Shown: piece by piece, positions 44,482 to 56,026 of the stretch
How the letters are laid out: each line of letters starts with the position of its first letter
Position numbering within the stretch: position 1 is the first letter of the stretch
From: Atrina japonica
Lineage: Eukaryota; Mollusca; Bivalvia; Pterioida; Pinnidae
Direction: 5' to 3'
Length of the DNA: 64,000 nucleotides
Assembly: GCA_030159075.1 (NCBI GenBank)
Contig: BROG01000251.1
Span: forward strand, 772,501-836,500
Program-made: the position numbers and the translations under genes
The notes under the pieces: model-generated
What the model saw: only the letters and a program-made list of their open reading frames with translations
Told to the model about the DNA's origin: nothing
Databases searched by the model: none

Positions 44482-45678
44482 AAGGGGCATTAGCTGTGTT
44501 TTTATATAAAAATATTTCCGATTTTTTTTTCTAGTTTTGCTACATGTACTTGATGTATAATAACAGATAAGAGCTATACACAGGCATAAAAAATATCATA
44601 CATGTATTCCGATATATTTTGTGAAAATATTAGGTCAGGTCCAGTGCTGTATTCATATACAAATAGTATTGTTGAGTTAATCAATTGCAAGTGAAAATGT
44701 GTCAAACCCAGTTTTCTCAAGCAATTTTCAAAAAATATATAGGAATTAAAGAATTTTTATGGGAATAAGTCAAAGCACATTATGCAGTATGGGGTTAAAA
44801 ACACATTATATTGACACAAAATGACACATGTATGTGCATTTCAGCAACATAAACTCAACTTCAAGATTGAAATTTCCAAATCACACTTTTATTCGTATAT
44901 TTTTGCTTTTTAAAATGACAAAAATATAGTAACAATTCGCTGAAAATATAGGTCTACAAGACTTGTTGAAATATATGTTATTAAAGGTCAGTTCGGCGTC
45001 CTTTATAAATTTTAAGATGTTATAAATTTGCTTTAGAATGATACTTTTCAATTATTTTTTACCATTATACTCTTGTGATAGAATTGACATTAAAAGTGAT
45101 AGACTGGACTGATAACCGTTCTTGCGCACGATTGATATGCAAATGAGTTTTGGTCAAGTTTCCCTTACAGTGTATTAGCAAGATCTGTCTGTGAAGTTGG
45201 ACATAGAAGTTGGTCATTCCTCATTCACTGATCTTAACTGATGAGAAACTCACAGCAGTCTTTGAAGTTGGGAAAATGTTTTACATGTACCCGTATTGAC
45301 CTAGAGATTTAAGGCTACAGATAGAAAGTATAGCGTAAGGGTATAATACTGTCCTGTCGCAAGAAATTTAATATCGATAAAACAATGTTTATAAACAAAA
45401 GATTTTATAATCATATCGCTGATCTATGTAGTTTTTTGAATAATAAATAAGCCATCACTACTCATGTCTGACCCGATTTTTAGTTACTTTTTTTGTAAAA
45501 CCTAATTTTACCGAATTAAAAAGTATTAAGTATACTTAGTGTATTAAACCTCATTAAAACTTATGATTGCCATCAACTCGTATCAGTACTTTTAGTACTT
45601 TGATTTGTTATTGTATACAAATCTAAGTAGTAAAAAAGGAAAACAAAATTTCTGACAAAAACACAGCTAATGCCCCTT
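44482..45678 (+). mobile_element. GGGGCATTAGCTGTG-family MITE, long form, TA-flanked
   Basis: Termini AAGGGGCATTAGCTGTGTTT and its exact inverted copy. TA is on both sides (44480-44481 and 45679-45680), and the interrupted host repeat reads across. Short family members are ~450-530 bp; this one is 1.2 kb because an 844-bp unit (44761-45604) sits inside it. Confidence 0.85.
44761..45604 (+). repeat. 844-bp repeat nested in the MITE, inverted copy at 58152-58971
   Basis: Starts GGGAATAAGTCAAAG and ends near TTTAGTACTTTGAT. The reverse complement of 58152-58971 matches along its whole length with scattered substitutions (for example AAAGGTCAGTTCGGCGTCCT and ATGCAAATGAGTTTTGGTCA). No open frame of note. 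It is a separate non-coding repeat family. Confidence 0.85.
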
Positions 45679-46039
45679 TATAATTGGCTTACTGGTTTAA
45701 GAAGAAGTTAAAGATGTGTAAAAGTTAACAATGCACAAAAAATGAACGACGACAGACAAAAGATGATCTTAATAGCTCACAATGACTGCTTTTGGCCAGT
45801 TTAGAATTGGTCGGCCAGGGATTCTTGATAAAAATTTAGAAATTTGAAAATTTACAGAGATAAAGACCAACCAACTGACAGACACCAGACAAACAGAATA
45901 GCTCAGGTGATCCCATGGCTAATAAACAAACATAAAATCCTGAATGCAATATATTTAAAAGAGTTTATTCTAAAGTACAATCTTTTCTAACAAAGATATA
46001 AAACATATATAGATATATCACAGATTTATGTTGACACAA

Positions 46040-46071
46040 TATATAAAGCCTAACATGTTAGACTTTATATA
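46040..46071. repeat. 32-bp near-perfect palindrome
   Basis: Arms TATATAAAGCCTAACA and TGTTAGACTTTATATA pair with one mismatch and no loop. Confidence 0.8.
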
Positions 46072-46277
46072 TCGCCGACGTTGATCGAAAATATTAAAAA
46101 ATGTACAAGACTTATTGGATTGTATGGCAAATTAAATATATTTCCTGTATCTGTTTATATACAATCAAATCTGCCACTGAATATGCTGATGCTTGGTAGA
46201 GTTTATTCATCTAGAGAGCATATGCCAACAAATTTACTATATACTCAAACTCAACCCATTTTTTTTAATTTTGTGTT

Positions 46278-46558
46278 TTTTTGTTTGTTTATTGTTGTTT
46301 AACGTCCCACTCAAGAATCTTCACTCATATGGAGACGTCACCAAATGCTGGTGAAGGGCTTCAAATTTTGGCCTGTGCTCAACACTTATGACCATTGAGC
46401 AGTGAGGGTTCTTTAACGTGCTGACACCTACTGCGACACGAGATTTCGGTTTTTACTGTCTCAGTCTGAGGGACAGGAAACCAACCTGCCGCCGACTGGA
46501 CTCGAACTCGTGATCAAGAGTCGAGTGCACTACCAACTGAGCTAGGCCGGCTCTTTTC
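46278..46558 (-). mobile_element. tRNA-derived SINE, family A
   Basis: Same family and orientation as 17316-17609, with the tRNA-like head at the right end (GAGCCGGCCTAGCTCAGTTG on the minus strand). ATTTTGTGTT repeats at 46268-46277 and 46559-46568 are the probable target duplication. Confidence 0.88.
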
Positions 46559-46596
46559 ATTTTGTGTTCAAACATACAAATTATTTATGTTAAATA

Positions 46597-46961
46597 CAGT
46601 GAAATCTTGTTATGTCGAAATTGGACGAGTCAAAATTCTGGTTACATTTAGAAATTTTGCTTATCTTAATGTATATTTCTGGTCCGAAGTATCGAAATAT
46701 TATAGAATTATCACTTATTATCTGGAAATTACCTTCTGTGGTTGAAGGAATACATTTTGTACTCCCGTAAACAAATCAAGGTCAGAGGGTAATAAATAAT
46801 TGCTGAACATCAATTTGAATTAAGCAGTAGCCTGAGTAGGTCTATTCGTTGTCCAATAAGAATAGAAAATATGTGAATTGAAAATTTCGGTTATCTCGAA
46901 TTTGGATATCTGGAAGTAAATGGGGCGACTCCGTGAATTTCGAGATAACAAGATTCCAATG
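46597..46961. mobile_element. pogo/Tigger-like MITE, copy 1
   Basis: Terminal inverted repeats CAGTGAAATCTTGTTATGTC and CATTGGAATCTTGTTATCTC, flanked by TA on both sides (46595-46596 and 46962-46963). CAGT-type ends and TA targets are typical of the Tc1/mariner-pogo group. No transposase is encoded. Relative at 50963-51458. Confidence 0.85.
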
Positions 46962-47327
46962 TAATAAATGTTGAGCTTGAGTATTTGATTTAAGCTACAG
47001 TATGGAGCTATGTTTCTTTTTACAAAAATGTGATTTTGTGGCAGGTTTGACTGTAGTACAATATACATGTATGGTATATCATTTGGATTTTCATGCTCTT
47101 AAATCAACAGGTTAATTAATATTTGAATAAAAAAACAACAACAAAATCAATTGACAATTAAATTATTTGAATAAAAAATCTTCAAAACAACAACTTGTAC
47201 ATACTTTTATAGCAATAAAATATTGTAGTATAAGTCCACATGAACACCTTAATCATGCAAACTAAAATAACCACCTTAAAGGGGCTCGTCAAATCATTTT
47301 TCATGTAAATTTATGTACATGGTAATA

Positions 47328-47693
47328 GATCATTTTCAAGTTCTTGAGTAATACGTTTTTGGATCCAGATATTTTTTACGCCGCCTCAACTTTGTTAGCC
47401 CTAGACATTTCTGGTATGTGTATTTGCGTCGATCAAGATATAAATTGCTCGATTTCATACAATAAATCAAACTTTCACAACATTCCATGTTTCGTTATAG
47501 AGTTCAGACGTTAACGTAAATTGAATTTTGACATAAATAGAATAGTGACAATAATTTGCCCATCTGATATAACTGCATTTTATTTCTTGATCACTGTAAA
47601 GACAGAAACCAGAAATCACTAGTGCTAACAAAATTGAATCAGCACGAAAAATCTGGATACAAAAACGGATTACGTAAGAACTCGAAAATGGTC
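47328..47693. mobile_element. 366-bp MITE with ~50-bp inverted ends, TA-flanked
   Basis: Left GATCATTTTCAAGTTCTTGA and right (reverse complement) GACCATTTTCGAGTTCTTAC continue in parallel through GTTTTTG(G/T)ATCCAGAT. TA lies on both sides. Non-coding. Confidence 0.8.
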
Positions 47694-48055
47694 TAACTTG
47701 ATGAGCTGAACATATCTATACAGACTCAAAACAATGACTATTAATAATAAAGCTCTCTTAAGTCTTTAATTCAACATTTTACTGCATAGAATTTTACAAC
47801 AAACTCCAAGTATCTTAGATGCTATCACTCTTTTTTCACTCCCATGTGTCTTAATTGGGGTGAAATTTTTAAAACAATCCACTATATGTTTTCAATTTAG
47901 GAAATAAGAATATTGAATGTTAATATAAAACCAGTAAATAAAATTTCATGAAATTTTGTGAACAAGTAGAATCTACCTCTCAGTGACATCTGACTAGGTA
48001 AGTGATATCTGACTAGGTAAATGACACCTGACAAGGTGAGCGGCACCTGACACCT

Positions 48056-48200
48056 GGGCCGGAACCATAAAACTTGAGAATTTACTTAAGTCTGAGAATA
48101 TTCTCAACTTGGCCTCCTCAGTCAATCAAATTTCAGGATTAGCCAAACTTGAGTAAAATTTTTAGACTTAAGTATTCTTATATTTTATGGTGCCAGGCCC
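48056..48200. mobile_element. 145-bp MITE with GGGCC ends
   Basis: Inverted ends GGGCCGGAACCATAAAA and GGGCCTGGCACCATAAAA, followed by matching AAGAA/GAGAA and ACTTAAG words. The centre is non-coding. Confidence 0.75.
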
Positions 48201-49771
48201 AGAATAGGTATACAGTGAGTGTATACGTGCAAATTTTCGTACCTATTTAATTTTTCCATTTTCGACCTTAGACGAAAGGGTGATTCTAAAATGAAAGTGA
48301 AATTTTCAAGCAAAATAATTGATTCACCCACATACATACCGTATTATGAGACAATGGTGATTTAATCCGAATTTAAGATGTTGGGGATGGATTAATACTT
48401 TCTGTCATAATACGGTGAAAATGACCAAGGGTGTAAATTTCCAGGTATACTATAGCTGTTTCCAAGTTCCCTGACAGAGCAAGTTTCTATACTGAACTAC
48501 ATTGTAGTTCAGAATTTTCTACTCAACATTTTATGTTGACTTATTTTCTTTTTAACCTCCAAATTGAAGTTTTTAAAAAATGTTTGTTAAATTGTGATTT
48601 TTCATAGATATTAATTAGTTTGTTGGGGCCAAAATTTTATTTTCAAGCAAACCTATGATATTGGTGGTTACCTGATTATAAAGTTAGAAATAACTAAAAT
48701 AGTCTATAACCCACCTTTTTCTGCTTTGGTTTTATATACAGTATTCAACTTTGGTGAGTTGAATTTCAATAAGTCTGAATTTCTTGATACTTATTTTGAA
48801 TTATTGAACAACTCACGTCCAATTTTGTTACTTAACTCTACCTATAAACATTTTATAATTCAAACTTCGATGAGTAGAATTTATTTGTTTCAAACAATTT
48901 TTGGGCCTTTTTCTATAAAAACATGGACAAATCTCTAGAAAAAATTTGAAGTTGTAACTTATATGCATACAACATTGTTCCTGGGCAATTTCTTATATTA
49001 CCTGTGTTCCAGCCCTATAGGGATATAGGTATTCTCATTAACACTCGATTTTTTATTAATGAAAATTAAATTTATTTTTAGCATATTTACAGAAGTTAAT
49101 GACCTTCTATGTCTTGCATGGTGTTGAAGCAGCCATATACATGTACACCCCATAGAACCTCCGAAATTTTAAATAGTATGGTTCTCTTTCATCAGTCATG
49201 AGCTGAAGTCCTGATGCTTCAAACTTTTCTAATTGGTCCCTTGAACTTTGACTCATGGAAGTTTCACTATGGTTCTATGGATCCATCTATTTTGTTTTGA
49301 TTTTATATACATTGTAGTTTACTTAACCCATTTTATTTGGATTGGATTAAGTCATTGGTTTCAAGAACGGTCCATTATTTGCCAGGGGGTTAATGACTAA
49401 AAGAATTCATAAAGTGGAATCAAAATTTGAGCGTGCAACATTGTCTACGTGAAATGTAAACCTGCACCAAATTTAGGGAGCCTGTTACAAATGTAAAATG
49501 TCTTTCCTCTATCATATAGATACTAATTAATACACATCAATAACAATAAATAAAAATTGAAATATTTCAAAACATCTTATATAAAACAGGTCAAGTTCTA
49601 TAAATAAGCAATGTAAGCAAGTAAAATCTTGCCATTTTCCTTTTTTATAATCTTTTTTAACATTACTGAAATGAATATTTTACACAATACTGGAACAAGT
49701 GAAACTTCTGCCTTTGGGACTGACATGAGATGCTTTGATGCTCAGTTTGCAGGCATACTTCATGCAAGATT
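48201..49771. other. 3' flank of the ABCG gene
   Basis: No other gene seen. A repeat sharing AATTTTCAAGCAAAATAATT with 50930-50960 occurs at 48240-48440. Candidate minus-strand AATAAA signals for the ABCG transcript occur (for example near 49050), but none can be chosen. Confidence 0.4.
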
Positions 49772-49873
49772 CTATGATGACCTCTTTGTCCTGATGAAAA
49801 GGCATATAAAAGCCACAATTCTGAATCCGACCAACAATACACAGAGCAGACCTATATCAAGGGCAAAATTATC
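49772..49873 (-). CDS. ABCG (White-like) transporter, terminal exon
   Basis: Last coding exon: acceptor TTTTATTTCAG before 49873, phase 0, 33 residues then TAG at 49772-49774. It encodes the start of the last helix segment and the final transmembrane helix (DNFALDIGLLCVLLVGFR, then IVAFICLFI) and a short basic tail (RTKRSS). This is the standard ABCG C-terminus, in which LD.G.L...VGFR..A precedes a few basic residues. It follows the exon at 51606-51691 in phase. Confidence 0.9.
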   Translation of the reverse strand, partial: DNFALDIGLLCVLLVGFRIVAFICLFIRTKRSS

Positions 49874-50656
49874 CTGAAATAAAACAAAAAGATTTTGAGA
49901 AACACTAAGCCCCCGAAAGAATAAATAATTCATAAGTACAGTGGAATTGTGTTTTCACCCATGGTTCACAGATTTTTCTTTCTTTTTTACGGGGGAACAA
50001 TTTCCTTAATTTTCACCCCTATGGTGTTGATGAACTATACACTTTATGATGTCACAATACAATTTATGATGTAGAACTTCTGTGGCTTCTAGAATTCAGT
50101 ACTGGTACATAGATATGTTAGACTTGACGTAGATCAGCATAGATGTACATAGACATGTATATTTAAGACATGGGAAAAAAATGATCAACCCCTAACTTGA
50201 GATTATGACAAAGGAATCTCAATCCAAGGGTAAGATTCTTGTACGACAAACACAAGGCTTGCCTTGAATCATGGGAGAAAAATAATCAAACAAAAATAAT
50301 TCATTTATATCTAAGGAAAGTAGCACAATCTATTTTAGTAAAAGTAACAAATGTACAAATATTGACATGCAGAAAACAACAACCCCATCATCTTCAATAT
50401 TGGGAAATATAAAAATTATTATCACAGGTTTTTATTTTTCTGTTTTTTCACATTTAAATAAAGTGAAACTTTTTCTTTATTTCCTCAAACAATAAAAGAT
50501 AAAATTACCATGATGTGCTGTATTTGTATAGAGAGGATTGCAGAGGATGAATAGAGCTCCTCATCTCTACTTTTCCTACAATTGCTGAGGTTAATAAAGT
50601 TTGAAAAAAAATACATAAAAAAATAATAAATTGAAGTAAAAAATAAATTCCAAGTA

Positions 50657-50834
50657 CAGAAAAAACTGCTTTACTGACCACCTGTGTATAAAGACCACCT
50701 GGTCCTGAAGAGTTTTTTACTGTCTCCAATAGTACCATTTTTGTGTACAAATGAACTTCTATATAAAGACCAGCTCCCTATAAAGACTGGTTTTGTTGTG
50801 TCTATAAGTGGGTCTTTATATACAAGTTTCACTG
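50657..50834. mobile_element. AAAGACCACC MITE, TA-flanked, in ABCG intron
   Basis: The right terminus, reverse-complemented, reads CAGTGAAACTTGTATATAAA. The left terminus CAGAAAAAACTGCTTTACTG is eroded. TA is at both ends. Inside are inverted TATAAAGACCACCT and GGTCTTTATA words. Confidence 0.65.
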
Positions 50835-50962
50835 TAATAGTTGTAAATAATTACAATTAAGCAAATAAAAAAACTGGAAAAACTAGAAATTTTTGCGGTT
50901 TTTGAGAGTGAATTCAAAATGAAAGTTAAATTTTCAAGCAAAATAATTGAAGCACAGACATA

Positions 50963-51458
50963 TATTGAAATCTCGTTATGTCTAAATTGGATGAGTCGAA
51001 ATTCCGGTTATGTCAAAGTTGAATGGCCGGTCCCGATTATTTTACTATATTTTTATACTACTTTTATTCCAGATATTTCAAAGTTTTAATCTTGAAATTT
51101 CACTTATCTCAAATATTTTTCTTGTCCGAAGTATCGAAATACTACAAAATTGTCACTTGTTATCTCAAAATTACCATCTGCGATTGAAGGTTTACATTTT
51201 GTACACAAAAATCACTCTTAAAATTACTTGTTTACCTGCAAAACACGGGACGTTCAACTTCCGTTAATGAGCCAAAATGAAAGAGTAATTAATAATTGCT
51301 TAGATCCAATTTAAATTATGCAGTATCCTGAGTAGATCTATTCATTGTCCAATAAGAATAGAAAATATGTGAATTGAAAATTTTGGTTATCTCGAATTTC
51401 GGATATCTCGAAGTAAACGGGGTGGTCCCATGAATTTCGAGATAGTGAGATTCCATTG
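50963..51458. mobile_element. pogo/Tigger-like MITE, copy 2, in ABCG intron
   Basis: Same ends and interior as 46597-46961, but with about 130 bp more in the middle (51190-51285). It interrupts another repeat that is also present at 48240-48440. TA lies on both sides. Confidence 0.8.
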
Positions 51459-51605
51459 TATATGCTATCCATGAGACCACGGTGATTAAGGGCGGTTTTG
51501 AGACATGGTGAATCTGTTTTCTGTCATGAATGGGTGAAAATAATCAGGGCAAAAATATCCAGGTTTACAGTACATGTGATATGAAGGTGTTAGATTTATG
51601 TATAC

Positions 51606-51691
51606 CTTGTCGAAATTTAAGGACTGGATAATCTCATCCCCCGATCGGAAACAGCGTGTGATGCTTGTGTTCCCCGTACTTTGACTGCAGG
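51606..51691 (-). CDS. ABCG (White-like) transporter, penultimate exon
   Basis: 86 bp with acceptor TTTATAACAG before 51691 and donor AAG|GTATAC. It enters in phase 1 and leaves in phase 0. It encodes the large extracellular loop before the last helix: two cysteines in ACSQSTGNTSITRCF, a potential N-glycosylation site (NTS), and the GDEIIQSLNFDK segment that White/ABCG proteins carry there (G..vL..L.F). Short and recognisable only in the context of its neighbours. Confidence 0.88.
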
Positions 51692-52289
51692 CTGTTATAA
51701 ACAGAATAAAATCAAATATCATATGTTTTTAATTACTTAATGATAAAGTACTAATTACATGTATAATGAATGCAATACATTAATTGTCAAACAAAGTAAA
51801 TATCCATACAAGCTGCCAAAATGAATTGTTTTGTTTGTATTAAAAGTTTCAAATATTTGATGTTTTAAACAAATAAAATGTTCTTAAAAAATCCCAGGTT
51901 TCACAAAACTTGTTATAAATATAATATTGTAATTGTGAAAAGAAAACATGGATGTAAGGAATATTGATCAGCAGTGTATTTCATTAATTCTAAACAATTT
52001 ATACATGTAAACAATTTCTACAGAGATATATCTTTTCAGTTTTTTTTAATCAAAGTTTAGGTTTAATCACGGGATATATTTTTTAAATCAAAATGACAGC
52101 CTGTATGCCTGTAATGAATAACAATTTTGTTTCTGAAATATAATTATGATAATGGAAATGCTAGTGTAGTGATAATTCTGTAATTTGCCACCACCTGTCA
52201 AGACACGAGATCTCCCTCTTAAATCTAATCTGAAATAAAGTGGAACCTTGCTATTAAGACCACCTAACTGACGAATTCATATTGGTCCG
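51692..52289. other. Intron DNA, nothing recognised
   Basis: Part of the 4.2-kb intron between the exons at 51606-51691 and 55926-56026. No repeat boundary or exon found before the minisatellite begins. Confidence 0.4.
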
Positions 52290-52636
52290 ACTAGTGAGGT
52301 TGTCTCTTAGGTGAGGGTCTGGACTTATCTAATATTTATCAAGACATTTTTTAATGGACTGAATATTTCCAATTTTTATTGTGAGGTGGACTCTCAAGTG
52401 AGGTGGACTCTTAAGTGAGGTGATCCTCTAAGTGAGGTGGATTCTTTAAGTGAGATTGTCTCCTAATTGAGGTGGTCTCCTAATTAAGGTGGACTCTTAA
52501 GTGAGATGGTCTCCTACTTGAGGTGGTCTCTTAAGTAAGGTGGTTTCCTAAGTGAGGTGGACTCTTCAGTGAGGTGGAATCCTAAGTGAGGTGGTCTCTT
52601 AAGTGAGGTGAACTCTTAAATGAGGTGGACTCTTAA
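52290..52636. repeat. 17-bp minisatellite, left half
   Basis: About 18 imperfect copies of TGAGGTGGACTCTTAAG with variants (GGTCTCCTAAG). The array is interrupted at a TTAA (52633-52636) by the transposon at 52637-54382 and resumes at 54383. Confidence 0.9.
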
Positions 52637-54382
52637 AGTGCACCCCAACGCTACATACAACTTTTCAAAAATTGTTAGTTTATGATGCATAAATGCATTA
52701 GTGGAAAAAATGTAGTCGATCTTAAATCTTAAAACTTAAAACTTTTAATGGCCGTGATGTCATTGAGGGAACACCCGGTACAATAGCCATTGGCGGGTAT
52801 AGAGAAAGTGGGCAAGTTTTCTAGTTCAGAATCCAGTTTGGAAGATGATTTTTTTTCACTCAATCCTGAAGTAACGATGAAAGATATTCTTATGATAATC
52901 ACGAGATATTGAGTATTTCATTTACAATAAATATAATTCATTCAGCAGAGAAGTATGTGCTTAATATGTCTTTATATTCACCGAAATACCAGCGTCCCGG
53001 TGTTTCCCAACTACTTGGCTGTTGTGTACAATACCCCGTAAACATAAACTCTCAGTTGTTGTCATTTCAGCACTTACATCTTTTAATCCCCATTGATGTT
53101 GGGAAATTACTTACAGTGACACGACATGTGAAACAAAATGTTAGATTTAGAAAAGCGGACATTTGTAAATAAACTTATTATCAATAGGACTTCCGAATGA
53201 GCATACGTTAAAATAGATATGTGACAATTTCTTGCATGCATTTGACAAAGGTATCGCTATTTTTACACAAGTGTATTGATGATTTATTCATGATATTGAT
53301 AACTAAAAATATTACAAAAACAAAAACAAAAAAGAGGAGTGAGAGTGTGTATTCCACTGTTTTGTTCAGCAAAATGTTTTACTACAAAATATTTAAATAT
53401 CTATTTATCTATTTTACATTACATCAGCAACATATATAACACTTGAAGCGGAGTTATAAAAATTAAGAATGAAATTCTGCTATTCAGTTTAATGTTCGGT
53501 GATTTATTTTGCTTTAATTTTTATTAAAAATGTTCGTATAAAATGTTTTTATATAATTTAATAGAAACTGTCTTAATTTACAATACAAAATGCATTTTGA
53601 TGCAAACTTACTAACAATAACAGATAAATTTTTACTGTATGGTATTTCTTAATCTTTTAATTTTTATGAATTGTGTAAAATATATTTTTTAAAAAAACAG
53701 GATAGAAAAGTAATAGTAAACTAAATAAAATACATTTTCAACCGAAAATAAGGAAATTCAGGAAGAAAAAATACTATTTGGTGTATTATAAATTAATCTA
53801 TTGATTAATTTATTTATTTATCCATTCATTTATTTTTCTATTTATTTATTTACTTAATTATGGTATATTATTTTAAAATAATGTGTTAGAAAATGCAATA
53901 AACCACTGGTAGGTATTTAAACATGTCCCTTCATAAGCTACATCTGAAACCAGACAGATTTGAAAATCAGCACGTAATAATTTTATGAATCTAGTCCTCA
54001 ACTGTTTTTAAGTTTACTATATTTTTATCTTTTGGAAATTTGTGAACAGCAGGACCTGTTTAGATGTATTTCTGTACCTCGCTACAATGCACCGATTAAC
54101 CAAGACTATTTTAAATAATCCACTGATATGTTATCTTGCTATACTTGTAATACTGTAGGCTAATGGCTTTCATACCCTATAGTGCCCGACCTCTTCCTCC
54201 TATGATGTAGCAGACCTAAAGCCATTCACAGAAATTTTAAAGGTGTACAAACAGGATTCAGATACTTTTTGCTAAATATCTCAGGAACGAGACATCAGAT
54301 CTACTTCAAATTTTCAAAAAATGCATTTATGCATCATAAACTAACAATTTTGAAAAGTTGTATATTGCATTTGGGGTGCACT
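52637..54382. mobile_element. 1.75-kb TTAA-flanked DNA transposon inside the minisatellite
   Basis: Termini are inverted copies of AGTGCACCCCAA; similarity extends inward ~75 bp (ACAACTTTTCAAAA, GTTAGTTTATGATGCATAAA). TTAA is duplicated at 52633-52636 and 54383-54386. TTAA targets are used by piggyBac and Kolobok-type elements. Interior frames are short and broken (for example 52909-53172), so it is non-autonomous as read. The same 17-bp array on both sides proves insertion. Confidence 0.88.
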
Positions 54383-54735
54383 TTAAATGAGGTGGTCTGC
54401 TAAGAGAAGTGGACTCTTTAAGGTGGTCTCCTAAGTGAGCTGGTCTCCTAAGTGAGGTGCACTCTTAAGTGAATGGTCTCCTAAGGGGACTTTTAAGTGA
54501 GGTGGTCTCTTAAGTGAGATGGTCTCCTACGTGAAGTGACTTTTAAGTGAGGTGGACTCTTAAATGAAGTGGACTCTTAAGTGAGATGGTCCCCTAAGTG
54601 AGGTAGTTTTCTAAGTGAGGTTGACTCCTACATGAGGTGGACTCTTAAGTAAGGTGGTTTCCTAAGTAAGGTGGACTCTTAAGTAAGGTGGTCTCTTAAT
54701 TGATGTAGTCCCTTAAGTGAGGTGATCCCCTAAGT
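54383..54735. repeat. 17-bp minisatellite, right half
   Basis: Continuation of 52290-52636 with the same unit and variants. It ends near AAGTGTATTTGATTAAG. Confidence 0.9.
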
Positions 54736-55089
54736 GTATTTGATTAAGATATAAACAGTCATCAATATATAAGATGTACGCCTATAATTTTGCAGTGGCA
54801 TAGAGTACCTGTTGATCTAAAAATTGAAATACCTCTTGGCTGTGATACATGTACTTGAAAACATAGCCTATGACATGTCTTAATACAGTTCTTCTGTTTT
54901 AATTGATCTTAATTAATTAACATTCCTGTCAATCACTACTTATTTTAACGTTAAGATGTACTTGTCACCTGATTATCAAAACAACTTTTGTTTAATCTTC
55001 CAGGTAAGTATCCTGGTGTCAATTTAGCTTATGGCATTGACTTTTTATAAATTCACCGATAATTACTCGAACTTTGAGTTTTCCAGAGA
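54736..55089. other. Intron DNA, nothing recognised
   Basis: No exon or repeat boundary seen. Confidence 0.35.
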
Positions 55090-55505
55090 GATGCAACTGA
55101 AATCTCTCGTAGCTCATGAATATTATCAGATACATTGTTCTATTGGGGTCTTACTGTTCTAATACAATGCAAAAGTTGTTTAATAGCCTCCATCTGATTG
55201 GTGGATTGCGCTTTAAATCACAAGGCCTCTCAAATCTGGTTCGAATCCCACTAGGGTCATTTCAAATTAAGTGGGAAAGTTTGCCAGTTTTCTTAAGGAA
55301 GGTCGGTGGTCTTTACCCAGGTAACCGGGGTTTCTCCCCCACCAATAAAAACTGGACGCCATCATATGACTGGAGGATTGTTGAGTATGGCGTAAAACAA
55401 AAAATCAAATCAACTGATTGGTGGACCAATGCAAGCACCATTTAGTAGCATTGACTGATGCCTTATGAATAATATTCATGAGCTACAAGAGATTTCAGTC
55501 ACATG
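55090..55505. mobile_element. MITE split by a SINE
   Basis: The left end CAACTGAAATCTCTCGTAGC and the right end (reverse complement) TGACTGAAATCTCTTGTAGC continue through TCATGAATATTAT. The interior is interrupted by the SINE at 55206-55413. Confidence 0.75.
55206..55413 (+). mobile_element. SINE family B with 12-bp target duplication
   Basis: B-box-like TGGTTCGAATCCCACT in the head, body ACTGGACGCCATCATATGAC, and a 3' end GGCGTAAAACAAAAAATC. CTGATTGGTGGA repeats at 55194-55205 and 55414-55425 delimit it. Confidence 0.9.
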
Positions 55506-55588
55506 GGACCACGGGTAGGAAAGAGCATAGCAATTCCGGACAGTGGTTTTATGATGATCTGTCTGCATGGGTTTAAAATCAATGTCAC

Positions 55589-55760
55589 TGACTACATGGA
55601 TTTAAATTGAGGGCTTGTGTCATAGGATGCCTAGCAAAAACAATGACTACATGGGCTTTAAATTGAGGTTTTGTTTCATTGGAGGCCAAACATAGAACAC
55701 TGACTACATGGGCTTTAAATTGAGGTTTTGTGTCAAAGCAGACCTGGTACATTAAAAAAC
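55589..55760. repeat. Three tandem copies of a ~56-bp unit
   Basis: Each copy contains TGACTACATGGGCTTTAAAT and TGAGGTTTTGTGTCA, next to the donor side of the exon at 55926. Confidence 0.8.
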
Positions 55761-55925
55761 CCTGCCCACATGGACAAAAGTCCATAGCACTTGTTAAAAC
55801 TTTGTTTCAAATTACTTATAGCTGGTGATACCTTCATGAGCAAATATTTTTTGGCGGCGTCATAATTGTTATCTGTACGCTACCACTGACATGGAAATCT
55901 GAGATTGATATACTTCAATAATTAC

Positions 55926-56026
55926 CTAAACTCTCAACATCTTGCCATTGATTGACGATAAGTAGTTCATTTCCATACTGGAACCAGGATATGTACTTTA
56001 ACCACAGAAAATAATCTGGAACAGTG
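55926..56026 (-). CDS. ABCG (White-like) transporter, third exon from the end
   Basis: 101 bp with acceptor GACCTTTCCAG before 56026 and donor TTTAG|GTAATT. It enters in phase 2 (GG plus C makes Gly) and leaves in phase 1. The reading [20 protein letters not shown], then [12 protein letters not shown], is the re-entrant/extracellular segment of White-type ABCG proteins (VP.Y..WL.Y.SWF.Y..E.L..NQW). A nearer AG at 56016 would break the frame, so the acceptor choice is decided by phase and by the conserved TVP. Confidence 0.92.

Larger units (their letters stand above)
43826..45760 (+). repeat. Second copy of the ~570-bp interspersed repeat, interrupted
   Basis: Matches 34285-34860 on both sides of the MITE at 44482-45678. 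The tail at 45700-45780 (ACGACGACAGACAAAAGATG, then AATAGCTCAC) is like that of the 9966 and 36993 repeats. Confidence 0.65.

Noticed and set aside
49629..49877. 82-codon plus-strand frame
   Set aside because: Antisense to the ABCG terminal exon; the minus strand has the recognisable protein and splice acceptor.
52909..53439. Short plus-strand frames inside the TTAA element as a transposase
   Set aside because: No catalytic motif or domain recognised and frames are too short; treated as non-autonomous interior.
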